Below, in pieces: positions 1 through 9,188 of a stretch of 64,000 nucleotides of DNA. Position 1 is the first letter of the stretch. Each line of letters starts with the position of its first letter. A model generated the notes under the pieces. That model was not told the DNA's origin, did no database searches, and saw only the letters and a program-made list of their open reading frames with translations. Location of the stretch: positions 124,001 to 188,000 of the forward strand of contig DUMB01000085.1 in the NCBI GenBank assembly GCA_012840085.1, in the 5' to 3' direction. Origin of the DNA: Clostridiaceae bacterium (GTDB lineage: Bacteria; Bacillota; Clostridia; Acetivibrionales; DUMB01). The translations under genes and the position numbers were made by a program.

Positions 1-883
1 TGAAATGCCTGGGTCTATTTTGAACAGTTCCAAAAGGTATAAAAGTTTAACCGCAAGGCTGAAGCGTATACTTGAAAGGGCAGTATGGATGATTGCAGAG
101 CATATAAAGAGGGGCAATTTTGAACCACAGGACTATGAAGTTGTTTTTGGGAATGGCGGAAAATTTCCTCCTATTACAATAGAATTGCCTTCGGGAGAAA
201 ATCTTAGCCTTACAGGGAGAATTGACAGGATAGATACCATGAAAACTGAAGAAGGCACATATCTAAGGATAATAGATTATAAATCAGGCAATAAGACTTT
301 TAAACTTTCGGATGCGTATTACGGCCTTGAAATACAATTGCTGGCATACCTTGATGCGGCTCTCGACAGTTCACCGGCCAATACCCTTCTGCCCGGAGGT
401 GTATTTTATTTCAAGCTGGACGACCCTATTATAAGGTTAGATGGAAATTCAGACAAGGAAACCATAGAAAAGGCTATCATGAAGGAACTAAAAATGAAGG
501 GGCTGCTCCTTGCTGATGTAAAACTGGTTAAGGCTATGGACAAGCATATTGACGGCGATTCGCTTATAATACCTGCAAGGATAAACAAGGGAGATGTGCT
601 TGGAAGATCTTCCGCAGCTACCCTCGAACAATTTGAGATGCTGCGCAGGCATGTAAGAAGGCTTCTTGTGAGTATTGGTACGGAAATAGTCATGGGCAAT
701 GTCTCAGTGAGACCGTACAGGAGAAAAAAAGATACTGCCTGCAAATATTGCAGTTATTTGCCGGTATGCCAGTTTGACCCTTCTTCGGGGTTGAACAGCT
801 ACAGGTTTTTAAGAGACATAGATGATGAGAACATATGGGACATTCTCAATGATAAGGATACAAAAACAGCTGATTGGGAATAA
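1..883 (+). CDS. addB: ATP-dependent nuclease AddAB, subunit AddB (3' part)
   Basis: The reading frame is already open at base 2, so this is the C-terminal ~294 residues of a gene that starts outside the window. Visible are the RecB-family nuclease core (GRIDRID about 70 residues in, then RIIDYKSG, giving the Asp...Asp-x-Lys catalytic pattern) and, near the end, C-x2-C-x5-C (CKYCSYLPVC). This matches the last three cysteines of the AddB iron-sulfur clasp; the first cysteine would lie upstream. AddAB resects double-strand breaks for RecA loading. The addA gene follows 100 bp downstream in the same orientation, the usual Firmicutes order. The last codons seed the tandem repeat that fills the spacer. 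Confidence 0.95.
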   Translation, partial: EMPGSILNSSKRYKSLTARLKRILERAVWMIAEHIKRGNFEPQDYEVVFGNGGKFPPITIELPSGENLSLTGRIDRIDTMKTEEGTYLRIIDYKSGNKTFKLSDAYYGLEIQLLAYLDAALDSSPANTLLPGGVFYFKLDDPIIRLDGNSDKETIEKAIMKELKMKGLLLADVKLVKAMDKHIDGDSLIIPARINKGDVLGRSSAATLEQFEMLRRHVRRLLVSIGTEIVMGNVSVRPYRRKKDTACKYCSYLPVCQFDPSSGLNSYRFLRDIDDENIWDILNDKDTKTADWE

Positions 884-971
884 GTAATTGGTAACAAGTA
901 ATTGATAAGAAGTAGCTGGAAGAAGTAGTTGGCAAGAAGTAACTGGTAAGAAGTAATCGGCAATAACAGTT
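877..971. repeat. Degenerate ~14-bp tandem repeat spanning the addB stop
   Basis: About seven copies of a 13-14 bp unit resembling GGTAAGAAGTAATT run from the last two addB codons (877) to just before the addA ribosome site. The first unit contains the addB stop codon, so the spacer looks like a repeated expansion of the gene tail. Confidence 0.8.
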
Positions 972-985
972 AAAGGGTGGTTAAT

Positions 986-3900
986 TTGAGTGAAACCAAA
1001 TGGACAAATGAACAGCTTGATGCTATTACCGAAAAAGGATGCAATATCCTTGTGGCGGCAGCGGCAGGCGCAGGAAAAACTGCGGTTCTTGTGGAGAGGA
1101 TAATAAGGAAGATTACAGATACGGTAAAGCCTATTGATATTGACAAATTGCTCATTGTTACTTTTACAAATGCGGCAGCCGCCGAGATGAGGGAGAGAAT
1201 AGGAGATGCTGTTACAAAAGCTCTTGACGCCAATCCTGAATCAAAGCAGCTTCAAAGACAGCTTACTCTTTTAAATAAAGCCAGTATTACAACTATGCAT
1301 TCCTTCTGCCTGGAGGTTGTAAGAAGCAATTTTCACATGGTAGATTTGGATCCGGATTTCAGAATTGCTGACCAGACAGAGGCTGCACTTATGAAGATGG
1401 AGGCTCTTGAAGAGCTCTTTGAGGACATGTATACGGAAGAGAATACCGATGAAAATTTCCTGAATCTTGTAGAATGCTACGGGGGCGGAAGGGGCGATCA
1501 GGCCCTTATGGATATGGTGCTTCATATTTATGAGTTTGTGCAGAGCTATCCCTGGCCGCAAAAATGGCTTCAACAGCATGTTGAAGATTTTTACATACCG
1601 CCGGATTCCCATTTTGCTGAAAGCAAATGGGCAAAGGTGCTTATGGATAATATAAGGATAGAGGTCTCAGACCTTTCAAAACTTCTTAAAAGGGCTGCCA
1701 GGATTGCTTCACAATCCGGCGGGCTTGCTCCATACATTACCGCTTTAAATAGTGACATAGCAATGATAGATGCAATTGAAGCCCTGTGCTTTGATGAGTA
1801 CAGGGAAGGAAAATGGGACGAACTGTACAGGGCTTTTTCAGAAATAGATTTCCAGAGGCTGCCGCGCTGCGGCAAAGATGTGGATAAGATGCGGCAGGAG
1901 CAGGTTAAGGGCATAAGGGAGGAAGCTAAAAAGAGAATTAAAAAAATTCAGCAGAATATTTTTTCGATAGACCCGCGGCAAGCGGAAAGGGAAATCAGAG
2001 ACTTATATCCTTTGATGAAGAGCCTTGCAGACCTTGTCACGAATTTCACTTTGCGATATGCTGCAAAGAAGCGGGAAAGGTCACTTCTTGACTTTAACGA
2101 CCTCGAGCACTATTGCCTGAAGATTCTGACAAAAGTTGACGAGAATGGTGCGGTAGTTCCATCTGATACAGCCGCCTTGCTAAGGGAACGGTATGAGGAG
2201 ATATTGGTGGATGAGTACCAGGATAGCAACCTTGTACAGGAAGTTATTATCAATTCAATATCCAGAAAAGAGCCTGAAGCACAGAACGTGTTCATGGTAG
2301 GAGATGTAAAGCAGAGTATATACAGGTTCCGTCAGGCACGGCCGGAACTTTTTCTCGAAAAGTATAACACATATCCTGAAGAGAAAGGGTTTAAAAACAG
2401 GAAAATTCTCCTTTACAAAAATTTCAGGAGCAGAGAGGAAATAATCAACGGCGTTAACTTTGTTTTCAAACAGATTATGTCCCGGGGTGCCGGTGAATTG
2501 GATTATGATGACAATGAGGCTCTCAAACCGGGAGCGGTATATAAGCCTCTTGACGAGACAGAGGGACAGACGGGGGGACCTGTGGAATTCCATCTTATCG
2601 ACGCTTCTGTTGATGCTTCAGACAGCGGTGACGCGGATAATGGTGCAAGGGATAACGGTGCCACAGATAACGATATTACGAATAACTTTGCCGATGGTGT
2701 GCAAATAAACGGTGATACCGACGGTGAAACTGCTGAACCCCTTGACGATATACAGGTTGAAGCGCGTATTGTAATAAACAGAATAAAAGAGTTTTTAGAA
2801 CCTTCGGAGGAAGGGAAACAATACAAGATTTATGACAAAAGTATTCAGTGTTACAGGAATGTGCAATACAAGGATATTGTAATATTGCTAAGGACTACAC
2901 AGAATTGGGCTGAAATTTTCGTGGAGGAACTGACTAACCATGGAATACCGGTATATGCAGATACTGCAGCAGGTTTCTTTAAAACAGTAGAGGTCCAGGT
3001 GATGCTGTCACTGCTTCAGGTGATAGACAATCCTCTTCAGGATATACCCCTGCTTTCGGTATTGCGCTCTCCAATAGCTAATTTTACGCCGGATGAACTT
3101 GTTGATATAAGACTTGCAGATCAGGATGTGCCTTTTTATGAAGCTATGACCAAGCTGGCATCAGAAGGTGATGGCAGCACAGCAGAAAAGGCACGGGATT
3201 TTCTTGAATCCCTCGAAAGATGGAGGGATAAATCCCTGTATATGTCAACAGATGAACTCATCTGGTACCTTTATTCAGAAACGGGCTACTACAGCTATGT
3301 AGGAGCAATGCCTGGGGGTGCGCAAAGGCAGGCAAATCTGAGGTCGTTGTTTGAAAAAGCCCGGCAATATGAAAATACCAGTTACAGAGGCCTTTTCAAC
3401 TTTATAAATTTTATAGACAGGCTCAAGGAAAGCAAAGGGGACATGGGAAGTGCAAAAACGGTAGGAGAAAATGAGAACGTCGTCAGGATAATGAGCATAC
3501 ACAAGAGTAAAGGTCTTGAGTTCCCGATAGTATTCGTAAGCGGGTGTGGGAAAAGGCTAAATACACAGGATATAAATGCGAGTATCCTCATCCACCAGGA
3601 TTTGGGATTTGGCCCTGATTATGTTGACTGTGAAAGAAGAATAGTGCATTCGACAATACCAAAGGAAGCGTTGAGATGCAGATTGCGCCAGGAGACAATA
3701 TCTGAAGAGCTGAGAATATTATATGTGGCGTTTACCAGAGCCAGGGAGAAACTTATCATAACAGGGCTTGTAAAGGGCGCCAATAAGGCTGCGGCCAGGT
3801 GGTGTGAATGTGCGGATACGGATAGCTTCAAACTTTCTGAATATGAGATTTTGAAGGGAACATGCTACCTTGACTGGATAGGCCCTGCTCTTGCAAGGCA

Positions 3901-5038
3901 TAAAGATTGCGAAGAGATCAGAGAGCTGGCAGGAATAGGTGCCGGAGAGCGTAAACTGCTGGATGACGGATCACGTTGGAGTGTAAAACTCTGGAATAAA
4001 AGTGATATTACTGCGGACAGATTTGAAGAAAAGCGAACAGAAGTTAATATTTTGGAGCAAATTGAAAATCTGGATACTGAAAAATTTGATACCGAGCATT
4101 ATGAAGATGTATTGTCAAGGCTTGGATGGAAGTATAAACACCAATTGCTGTCCAGAATTCCTACGAAGGTATCGGTCACAGAGTTGAAGAGGCACTTCGG
4201 AATGGAAATTTCTGAAGAACTGTCGATACCTCATATTAATGCTCCTGTTCTTGTCAAAAAACCGTTGTTCCTTGAAGGTGATGTGAGGATAAGTGCTGCT
4301 GAAAAAGGAACCCTGTTACACTTTGTAATGCAGCACCTGGAGCTTGGCAGCATTTGCAGGGCTTTGGATATTTGTAATGATGGTATTTGTGACGATATTT
4401 ACAATAATGATATTTATAATGGTGATATCAGAAACGGTGATATCAGCAATGAGTCAGACAGAAGCACTATATCGGAATATAAGCACAAAAATGACAGGGA
4501 GCATATGTACAGGAACGGCGTTTACAAGAGTGATATTGTTAAGAAAGAGATTGAGGCACAGATTGAGAAAATGATCGAGCAGGAGTTTCTCACCAAACAG
4601 CAGGCAGTGGAAGTAGACACCGGAATAATAGCGGCATTTTTCTTCTCGCCGATTGGGCGCAGAATGCTAAAGGCCGGGAAGATAAACAGGGAAAAACCCT
4701 TCTATCTTGAATTAAGCTGTGACGAGATTTCAGGCTTTGCTTATGCTCCTGATGTTTCCGAACAGTGTGTTGAAAACGGTAAGCTGCCTGACAATGAAAC
4801 TGTCCTGTTGCAGGGCGTAATAGACTGCTATTTTGAAGATGAGGAGGGGTTGGTACTCCTTGACTATAAGACTGACTATATCCCTTCCGCCGGCAAAGAT
4901 GTTATTGAAAGAATCATAAAAGACAGATATTTTATGCAGATGGAATATTATTCTAGAGCCCTTGAAAAGATACTGGGCAGAAAAGTAGATGAAAAATACA
5001 TTTATTTATTCTGGAACGGACAGCTTGTGAGCTTTTAG
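986..5038 (+). CDS. addA: ATP-dependent helicase/nuclease AddAB, subunit AddA
   Basis: UvrD/RecB-type helicase plus nuclease that partners AddB in double-strand-break resection. From the chosen TTG start, Walker A (AAAAGAGKT) is at residues ~24-32, DEYQD of Walker B at ~415, and the C-terminal RecB nuclease signature (GVIDCYF...LLDYKTD) at ~1285-1310. TTG 986 follows AAAGGGTGG at good spacing and gives a family-like N-terminus (MSETKWTNEQLDAI); a GTG at 977 is the alternative. At 1350 residues it is longer than the usual ~1200-1250. Two hydrophilic insertions account for much of this, at ~545-585 and ~1125-1185, both encoded by 15-bp tandem repeats. A terminator follows directly. Confidence 0.97.
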   Translation: MSETKWTNEQLDAITEKGCNILVAAAAGAGKTAVLVERIIRKITDTVKPIDIDKLLIVTFTNAAAAEMRERIGDAVTKALDANPESKQLQRQLTLLNKASITTMHSFCLEVVRSNFHMVDLDPDFRIADQTEAALMKMEALEELFEDMYTEENTDENFLNLVECYGGGRGDQALMDMVLHIYEFVQSYPWPQKWLQQHVEDFYIPPDSHFAESKWAKVLMDNIRIEVSDLSKLLKRAARIASQSGGLAPYITALNSDIAMIDAIEALCFDEYREGKWDELYRAFSEIDFQRLPRCGKDVDKMRQEQVKGIREEAKKRIKKIQQNIFSIDPRQAEREIRDLYPLMKSLADLVTNFTLRYAAKKRERSLLDFNDLEHYCLKILTKVDENGAVVPSDTAALLRERYEEILVDEYQDSNLVQEVIINSISRKEPEAQNVFMVGDVKQSIYRFRQARPELFLEKYNTYPEEKGFKNRKILLYKNFRSREEIINGVNFVFKQIMSRGAGELDYDDNEALKPGAVYKPLDETEGQTGGPVEFHLIDASVDASDSGDADNGARDNGATDNDITNNFADGVQINGDTDGETAEPLDDIQVEARIVINRIKEFLEPSEEGKQYKIYDKSIQCYRNVQYKDIVILLRTTQNWAEIFVEELTNHGIPVYADTAAGFFKTVEVQVMLSLLQVIDNPLQDIPLLSVLRSPIANFTPDELVDIRLADQDVPFYEAMTKLASEGDGSTAEKARDFLESLERWRDKSLYMSTDELIWYLYSETGYYSYVGAMPGGAQRQANLRSLFEKARQYENTSYRGLFNFINFIDRLKESKGDMGSAKTVGENENVVRIMSIHKSKGLEFPIVFVSGCGKRLNTQDINASILIHQDLGFGPDYVDCERRIVHSTIPKEALRCRLRQETISEELRILYVAFTRAREKLIITGLVKGANKAAARWCECADTDSFKLSEYEILKGTCYLDWIGPALARHKDCEEIRELAGIGAGERKLLDDGSRWSVKLWNKSDITADRFEEKRTEVNILEQIENLDTEKFDTEHYEDVLSRLGWKYKHQLLSRIPTKVSVTELKRHFGMEISEELSIPHINAPVLVKKPLFLEGDVRISAAEKGTLLHFVMQHLELGSICRALDICNDGICDDIYNNDIYNGDIRNGDISNESDRSTISEYKHKNDREHMYRNGVYKSDIVKKEIEAQIEKMIEQEFLTKQQAVEVDTGIIAAFFFSPIGRRMLKAGKINREKPFYLELSCDEISGFAYAPDVSEQCVENGKLPDNETVLLQGVIDCYFEDEEGLVLLDYKTDYIPSAGKDVIERIIKDRYFMQMEYYSRALEKILGRKVDEKYIYLFWNGQLVSF
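2636..2695 (+). repeat. 15-bp tandem repeat inside addA (first)
   Basis: Four 15-bp units starting with GATAAYGGTGC-type sequence encode DNGAR-DNGAT-DNDIT-NNFAD and fade into further Asp/Gly/Asn-rich codons. The period keeps the frame, producing an acidic, probably disordered loop between helicase motifs. Confidence 0.8.
4367..4453 (+). repeat. 15-bp tandem repeat inside addA (second)
   Basis: Units of 15 bp (one shortened to 12) based on GATATTTATAATGGT encode DICND-GICD-DIYNN-DIYNG-DIRNG-DISNE between the helicase part and the nuclease domain. Frame is maintained throughout. Confidence 0.85.
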
Positions 5039-5043
5039 AGGAG

Positions 5044-5101
5044 AAGGGGACATACCTTAACGCAAAAGGAATGCCTCTCGTTCAGAAAGGTGTGTCCCCT
5101 T
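5044..5101. terminator. Terminator between addA and a convergent gene
   Basis: A 15-bp stem, AAGGGGACATACCTT (5044-5058) with its complement at 5087-5101 (one G-U pair), sits between the addA stop and the convergent minus-strand stop. The position suits bidirectional termination. Confidence 0.8.
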
Positions 5102-5104
5102 TCC

Positions 5105-6214
5105 TTAATAGTGCACCCTGATAAACCAGAACCTTATACTGCCGTCACTCCAGCCCAGATCCCATGGAACTCTGTAGCGGTCGGTGTTGTGACAGTTCAC
5201 TAATGTGTAACCTTTTGAATCTGCACCGGTCACTACAGAAATATGTGTTACCTTTCCTTTCTTTTCATAGGCGATAATGTCTCCGGGCAGCAGTTTGTAT
5301 GAAGATTTAAACACCTTGTTATATGAGCCGTAAGAAATGAGGGAAGCCCTTCCGCTGTAAAGCATGTAGTCTTTAAACGCCTGGGCGTTTACCCATGCCC
5401 TGCTTCCGTCCTTATCATAATTCCAGGCACCTGTCTTTCTGAACTTGCCTCCTTCGAACAAAATTTGTGAGGCAAAATTTGCACAATCACCGCCCAGGGG
5501 ATTATAATTCTTATACTTTTTGTTATATGAAAATCCGTATTTTTCCTCTCCTGCTGCGCCGCAATATCTGTCTGCATATTCTACAGCCTGCAGTCTCCTT
5601 TTGTTTAAATTTGAAAAATCCCTCGGGGAATTGTTAAGTATAAACTCCTTGAATTCGCTGATTTTTATATTGTCAGATTCAAGAGAATCGGCAAAGGGGT
5701 CTGTGTACCACTCCCTTGTTATGAGCCAGTTGTCTTCAACCGGCATTACATCCATGGAATGATAAGTGCCTATTCTCATGACATTTACTTCTTCGGGGCT
5801 GTTTTCATATATATATTTGTATTCATTATTGGCAAGAAAATTTATCGAAAAACCATCACCTTTTTTCTTGGCACTCCGGACTACCACTTTGGTATTAATT
5901 TCTTTAAAATTTATACCTTGCTTGTCAGCCCATGTGTGCAGATATTTAACCTTTTTTTGCTGATGCTCAAATGCCCACAGGCCGTATCTGGTATTGGTGT
6001 CGTAAAAGGATTTTATTTTTTCTGTATCACCGTCCAATACAGCGGAATTGCGGCTTTCGATAATCTCCTGCACCAGATGCTCGCACCAGCTGTTGTCAAC
6101 AGAGACAGTTATTGCGGAAGAGGGAGCAAAAAGTAAAGCAACCAAAGCAATAGACAATACTAATATTAAGACTGCTATTAGCATGTTTTTTTTCAATAAA
6201 ACAAATATATACAT
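5105..6214 (-). CDS. Membrane-anchored amidase-domain protein (Amidase_6-like)
   Basis: 369-residue protein with one N-terminal hydrophobic segment (residues ~9-32), then an uncharacterised region and a C-terminal cysteine-amidase-like domain. GGDCANFASQ (~240) gives the candidate catalytic Cys, THISVVTG (~322) the His, and NCHNTDR (~337) the polar third residue. This is the pattern of the putative amidase family PF12671, thought to cleave amide bonds at the cell surface; the substrate is not known. The upstream leader on the same strand is rich in hairpins. It is convergent with addA and separated from it by a shared terminator. Confidence 0.8.
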   Translation of the reverse strand: MYIFVLLKKNMLIAVLILVLSIALVALLFAPSSAITVSVDNSWCEHLVQEIIESRNSAVLDGDTEKIKSFYDTNTRYGLWAFEHQQKKVKYLHTWADKQGINFKEINTKVVVRSAKKKGDGFSINFLANNEYKYIYENSPEEVNVMRIGTYHSMDVMPVEDNWLITREWYTDPFADSLESDNIKISEFKEFILNNSPRDFSNLNKRRLQAVEYADRYCGAAGEEKYGFSYNKKYKNYNPLGGDCANFASQILFEGGKFRKTGAWNYDKDGSRAWVNAQAFKDYMLYSGRASLISYGSYNKVFKSSYKLLPGDIIAYEKKGKVTHISVVTGADSKGYTLVNCHNTDRYRVPWDLGWSDGSIRFWFIRVHY

Positions 6215-6275
6215 GAAACTACCTCTAACCTAATAAATTCTATCTATGAGATTTATAGACCAAATTAAGGTAAAT

Positions 6276-6368
6276 GGGACATAGAAAATGTCCCGGTGAG
6301 TTTAAGATCTGATTTTTACCATCTCTTAAACCCGTAATACCTGCTGCCGGATTACCGGTTCAACAGGT
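6276..6368 (-). promoter_or_regulatory. Structured 5' leader of the amidase gene
   Basis: In the 300-base spacer 6215-6455 three hairpins lie in a row upstream of the minus-strand amidase start. They are ACCTG...CCGG-TAAT-CCGG...CAGGT (6339-6368), a 10-bp stem 6298-6307/6324-6333, and GGGACAT/ATGTCCC (6276-6294). I do not recognise a known riboswitch class. No T-run follows the last stem, so it may be a regulatory or stability element rather than a terminator. Confidence 0.4.
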
Positions 6369-6455
6369 TAATTACTTTATTTTAATCATATGATAATGCG
6401 CCATAAAGAATACTTAAAATTTAAGAGTGTCGAAAATATAATTAATAAAAAAATA

Positions 6456-6493
6456 CATCTACAAACATCAGATATCTCTGATATTCGCAGATG
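6456..6493 (-). terminator. Terminator of the GAF-protein transcript
   Basis: A 16-bp stem (6456-6471 with 6478-6493, loop of 6) is followed on the minus strand by TATTTTTTTATT. It lies ~30 bases past the stop of the small minus-strand gene. Confidence 0.8.
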
Positions 6494-6522
6494 CATTTTA
6501 TGGGTTTTTTAATATGGGTATT

Positions 6523-6738
6523 TTATTCTACTTCAGCTATTTTTCTCCTCTTGTACTTTTTTTCGGTTTTTATAACAGCACCTGCCGATTCTTTGACGGG
6601 CAGGTTGCATTTTTTCTTTGAAAGTGAAGGGGAGTTGTCAAATGCAGTGTTGTTCATTTCAGGGTCTTTGTTCCAAAAAGCTATAATACCCATGTCCGCA
6701 AGAAATTGTTTTCTATCCGTCCGATCTTGAGCGTCCAT
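6523..6738 (-). CDS. Small hydrophilic protein, 71 residues
   Basis: Not recognised. It starts with ATG preceded by AGGAGGAG at ideal spacing, 14 bases past the stop of the GAF-like membrane protein, and is followed by a strong terminator, so it is translated as the second gene of a two-gene unit. The product is polar, lysine-rich at the C-terminus (KTEKKYKRRK), with one cysteine and no membrane segment. The overlapping plus-strand frame lacks a ribosome site and is taken as its shadow. Confidence 0.6.
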   Translation of the reverse strand: MDAQDRTDRKQFLADMGIIAFWNKDPEMNNTAFDNSPSLSKKKCNLPVKESAGAVIKTEKKYKRRKIAEVE

Positions 6739-6752
6739 ATATGTCTCCTCCT

Positions 6753-7553
6753 TTATTTGAGCAAATCAGGCAACCCCTCCCCAAAAAACTGGCTGAAGTT
6801 CCTTACTGCACGAGATAGCTCATCATGTTCCAGCTTGGATATTTTTATTTTATTCTTACTGTCGAAGGATATTATTGCAATAACTTCATTTTTTTTATTT
6901 ACAACGGGAACACACATCCAGAATCTGATATTTGCAAGCTTATCCCGCTGGAACTCATTCATCTTAAAGTTTTCCTTCGGGCTCTTAATGTCTTCTTCAT
7001 ACACAAAAGCTTTTCTATGATAGCATAAGCCCACAAGTCCCTGTATTTCCGGTTTAACTTCAAAACCCAGACCATTTGTAACTCCGGGTTCAGACAAGCA
7101 ATCCATGTTCTTTATTACAAATACCTTTTTAAATTTTACTTTATTGCCAAACAGTATTTCAATACCTTTTTTGATATTTTTTAGGATACCCCTTTTGGGG
7201 ACAAATATTCGGATATTAATTCCGGTGTTTTCTTCACCAAGTTTTGCTTCAAGGGATTCGATAAATATGTTCTTAATATATTGTATGAGAAAATGCCTCT
7301 GGCTGGTAACCGTTCTTCTGTCAAATTCAGAAATTGCAAACTGCATGTCAACCAGAATAAGAGATATAAGCATTCCTGTCAGCAAAAAATAATCCTTAAA
7401 AACAGTTGGAGTGATGTCAGAAAATACAGGTACAACTTTTTGGATAAAACTCAGGTCAATGTGAGATTTACCTAAAAATGTGAGCAGTGAAGGTAAAACT
7501 GACCACAATATTATCCTTAAAATTACTCTGTACTTCTTTTTCATGGCACTCAC
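6753..7553 (-). CDS. Two-TM membrane protein with cytoplasmic GAF-like domain
   Basis: 266 residues. The N-terminal ~75 residues hold two hydrophobic segments (~8-28 and ~53-72), and the remainder is soluble. The distal half reads like a GAF sensor fold: EIQGLVGLCYHRKAF, then FWMCVPVVNKKNEVIAIISFDSKN, a typical GAF beta-strand ending. No kinase, cyclase or DNA-binding output domain is present, so the signal may pass to a partner, perhaps the small downstream protein. The ligand is unknown. The assignment to GAF is from pattern only. Confidence 0.6.
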   Translation of the reverse strand: MSAMKKKYRVILRIILWSVLPSLLTFLGKSHIDLSFIQKVVPVFSDITPTVFKDYFLLTGMLISLILVDMQFAISEFDRRTVTSQRHFLIQYIKNIFIESLEAKLGEENTGINIRIFVPKRGILKNIKKGIEILFGNKVKFKKVFVIKNMDCLSEPGVTNGLGFEVKPEIQGLVGLCYHRKAFVYEEDIKSPKENFKMNEFQRDKLANIRFWMCVPVVNKKNEVIAIISFDSKNKIKISKLEHDELSRAVRNFSQFFGEGLPDLLK

Positions 7554-7886
7554 TTTTTACAAAATATTTTATATTACAAAACTATTATATATTATAAAGA
7601 CAAAATATGTAAATTATTTCCTTATGTCCATAAATATGCTAGTATAGTTTTAGATTAGTAATAGAGCAGTCTAATATATATTGAAAATTTTAAATAAAAT
7701 TTTGGGATATTTCCTGTATTTCCGAAAAGTTTATTTTGGGAATTGGCATCAGGAATGGAGTTAGTATAAATGACGGGCAGTATAAGTTGGCTGCAGGGAA
7801 AAAAATGCACTCGTACCAATCAATGAATGTGATATAATGATATTGCTTTAAACGGTATTTTCCGTATGTTCGAAGGAGTGGTGGAA
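7554..7886. other. Spacer between divergent genes
   Basis: AT-rich divergent spacer. It contains a TATAAT at 7833-7838 with a poor -35, positioned for sbcD transcription. No gene is supported. Confidence 0.4.
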
Positions 7887-9140
7887 TTGCGTATATTACA
7901 TACATCAGACTGGCATCTGGGAAAGATGCTGGAGAATGTAAACAGGCTGGATGAGCAGAGGCAATTTATAGATCAGTTATGTGATATGGCTGAAAGCGAA
8001 AAAATTGACGTTGTTCTTGTAGCAGGAGACATTTTTGATACATATAATCCGTCATCTGCAGCGGAGGAATTATTCTACGAGGCGATTGACAGGCTTAGCA
8101 ACAGAGGTTCAAGAGCAGTAGTGGTGATTGCGGGAAACCATGACAATCCTGAAAGACTATGCGCAGCCAGCCCTCTTGCAAACAAAAACGGAATAATACT
8201 GCTTGGTTACCCGGCAAGCGACCCGGGAGTGTGGAAAAGTGAAAGCGGCGGTGTCGCTGTTGTCCAATCAGGCCCGGGATGGTTAGAATTAAATGTACGC
8301 GGATGTGAACACAATGCAGTGATTATCACGCTTCCCTATCCTTCTGAAGCAAGACTTGACCAGGTGCTTTCCAATGACCCGGATGAGAAAAAAATTCAAA
8401 TGGCCTATTCGGATAAAGTCAAGGATATTTTTACAAGGCTTAGCCAAAATTTCAGAGATGATACTGTAAACCTTGTTGTAGGCCACATATTTATGATGGG
8501 AGGAAAAGAATCGGAATCTGAAAGGGCAATACAGGTTGGGGGAGCTATGACTGTCAGTCCCGAAGCGCTTCCGCCCAATGCCCATTATACTGCCCTTGGA
8601 CATCTTCACAGGCCGCAGCAGGTAAAGAATTCACCCTGTCCGGCATATTATTCCGGCTCGCCGCTGGCATACAGTTTTTCCGAGGCGGGCTACAGCAAAG
8701 CTTTATACATAGTAGATGCAAAACCGGGTTGTGAAACAAAAATAGAGGAAGTTTATTTAAGCTGCGGAAAACCTCTAAAGAGGTGGGAAGCTAAAAATGG
8801 CATAGAACAGGCTATCAGATGGTGCGAGGAAGGAAAAGACTGCAATGCGTGGATTGATCTTGAAATATATACCGACAGGCCAATAATGACGGAAGAGCAG
8901 AAACGGCTGCGTGAACTTAATCCTGGCATTATAAACATACGGCCGAGAATAATAGATGAAGCTGAAGAGGTTCTGAGTCTTAAGGACCGGGAAACGAGAA
9001 GAATTGATGAACTTTTTATGGATTACTACAAATACAAGACAGGCATGGAGATATCTGAAGAACTGATGAGTGTATTTTTGGAAGTGCTGAACGAAGGAAA
9101 TGAAGAAGAAGCAGACTTTTCAGCAGAAACATCTGCGTAA
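7887..9140 (+). CDS. sbcD: Exonuclease SbcCD, subunit SbcD
   Basis: Mre11-type Mn-dependent nuclease, 418 residues. Phosphoesterase motifs appear in order: DWHLGK (~8), GDIFD (~49), GNHDNPE (~84), GHIF and GHLHRP (~240). TTG at 7887 is chosen because AAGGAG lies 8 bases upstream and translation then begins MRILHTSDWH like other SbcD proteins; an in-frame ATG at 7866 lies before that ribosome site. It partners SbcC, encoded 48 bases downstream, to open hairpins and protein-blocked DNA ends. The addAB genes nearby give a recombination and end-processing neighbourhood. Confidence 0.96.
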   Translation: MRILHTSDWHLGKMLENVNRLDEQRQFIDQLCDMAESEKIDVVLVAGDIFDTYNPSSAAEELFYEAIDRLSNRGSRAVVVIAGNHDNPERLCAASPLANKNGIILLGYPASDPGVWKSESGGVAVVQSGPGWLELNVRGCEHNAVIITLPYPSEARLDQVLSNDPDEKKIQMAYSDKVKDIFTRLSQNFRDDTVNLVVGHIFMMGGKESESERAIQVGGAMTVSPEALPPNAHYTALGHLHRPQQVKNSPCPAYYSGSPLAYSFSEAGYSKALYIVDAKPGCETKIEEVYLSCGKPLKRWEAKNGIEQAIRWCEEGKDCNAWIDLEIYTDRPIMTEEQKRLRELNPGIINIRPRIIDEAEEVLSLKDRETRRIDELFMDYYKYKTGMEISEELMSVFLEVLNEGNEEEADFSAETSA

Positions 9141-9188
9141 GCCGGTGTATCAGAAGCTGGTATATTAGGTGTTGGGTGGTGAACAGGT

